From NCBI RefSeq assembly GCF_027213945.1, contig NZ_JAPWGW010000003.1, positions 186,001-250,000 of the forward strand: DNA of 64,000 nucleotides. Direction: 5' to 3'. Position numbers and translations under genes: made by a program. The notes under the pieces are model-generated. The model was not told where the DNA came from, did not search any database, and worked only from the letters and a program-made list of their open reading frames with translations. The DNA is from Henriciella marina (GTDB lineage Bacteria > Pseudomonadota > Alphaproteobacteria > Caulobacterales > Hyphomonadaceae). Below, in pieces: positions 63,625-64,000 of the stretch; position 1 is the stretch's first letter, and each line of letters starts with the position of its first letter.

Positions 63625-64000
63625 ATGAAACGCAACGCACAGATCTGGCTCGCCGCCTGCCTTGGAAGCGCAGCTCTACTCGCCGGGTGTCAGTCCACCG
63701 GCGAGATGGCTGTTGAGGAAACGACCACCACAACAACCGCCGCCCAGCCCCTCCCCATTGCTTCGCCAATCGCGCTCACCCGCAGCTCGCCATTCGTGTC
63801 GGAAATGTACAATTTCCTCGTACAGGACGAAGTGTTGCCGCCCGCCGCTTGCAGCACTGTTTTCACAGGCAGTTCGAGCATCAGGTTCTGGTTCACACTT
63901 GAAGAGGACTTCCCGGCGCTCGATCCCGTCAATCGCGGTTTTGGCGGCTCAGGCATCGCCCATGCGACCGCGTATTTCGACCTTCTCATATCGCCGCATC
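63625..64000 (+). CDS. SGNH/GDSL-type hydrolase lipoprotein, 5' part (cut by window edge)
   Basis: The frame from ATG 63625 runs to the window end (125 codons). The signal ends ALLAGC (Cys22). After a Thr-rich linker and a short N-terminal domain comes the block FTGSSSIRFWFTLEEDFP, then PVNRGFGGSGIAHATAYFDL. This is the opening of a GDSL/SGNH esterase family in which the nucleophile block reads G-S-S rather than G-D-S, and NRGFGGS is the second block. The C-terminal catalytic Asp/His are beyond the window. Substrate unknown. Confidence 0.8.
   Translation, partial: MKRNAQIWLAACLGSAALLAGCQSTGEMAVEETTTTTTAAQPLPIASPIALTRSSPFVSEMYNFLVQDEVLPPAACSTVFTGSSSIRFWFTLEEDFPALDPVNRGFGGSGIAHATAYFDLLISPH

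Noticed and set aside
63149-63769. A 206-codon open frame on the minus strand in the repeat cluster
   Set aside because: It runs through palindromic repeats, has Arg/Gly/Ser-rich composition and overlaps the start of a convincing lipoprotein gene.

Overview
The window is a gene-dense, GC-rich stretch of an alphaproteobacterial chromosome. Several markers point to the stalked or dimorphic Caulobacterales/Maricaulales side, most like Hyphomonadaceae (Hyphomonas/Henriciella type): a CcrM-type adenine methyltransferase, a DivL-type pseudo-histidine kinase with Tyr in place of His and a perfect CtrA box (TTAA-N7-TTAA) upstream, an F0 ATP synthase operon separate from F1 with both b' and b subunits, and a lipoprotein pair resembling the HNE_0200/parallel beta-helix families named from Hyphomonas. 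The genus is an inference. I saw no tRNA, rRNA, CRISPR, prophage or insertion sequence.

Layout. 0-6 kb: tail of a BLUF photoreceptor, a radical SAM enzyme, ccrM, a KefB-like antiporter and mutY. 5.5-10.4 kb: DUF721 (DciA-like), a DsbA-like lipoprotein and smc. 10.5-13.4 kb: the F0 operon atpI-atpB-atpE-atpF'-atpF, closed by a strong terminator. 15.2-20.6 kb (minus strand): a glycine cleavage operon gcvT-gcvH-(membrane protein)-gcvPA-(small protein)-gcvPB behind a tandem glycine riboswitch. 20.8-28 kb: acyl-CoA dehydrogenase, thiolase, VOC, DinB, DUF4112, sterol-desaturase-like and hypothetical genes. 28.1-35.2 kb: pbpC coupled to a thioester alpha-2-macroglobulin lipoprotein. 35.2-44 kb: flavoprotein, SGNH hydrolase, folD-DUF167-YggT, MFS transporter, lipoproteins and SDR. 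44-53 kb: hybrid kinase, phhB, HAD phosphatase, bioB, divL and a VanY-DUF2785 fusion. 53-59 kb: zinc-finger protein, HNE_0200-like cytochrome with its beta-helix partner, ahcY, EF-hand protein and HisKA_2 kinase. 59-64 kb: polA, a secreted hypothetical, a 770-base repeat-rich gap and the start of a GDSL/SGNH lipoprotein.

Much of the window is core genome: replication and segregation (polA, smc, DciA-like), repair (mutY), energy (F0), one-carbon metabolism (glycine cleavage, folD, ahcY) and cell-cycle regulation (ccrM, divL). The less-described parts are the cytochrome/beta-helix lipoprotein pair, the VanY-DUF2785 fusion, the two unexplained genes inside the glycine cleavage operon, a C10 tract inside the putative F0 promoter, and the repeat cluster near the right end.
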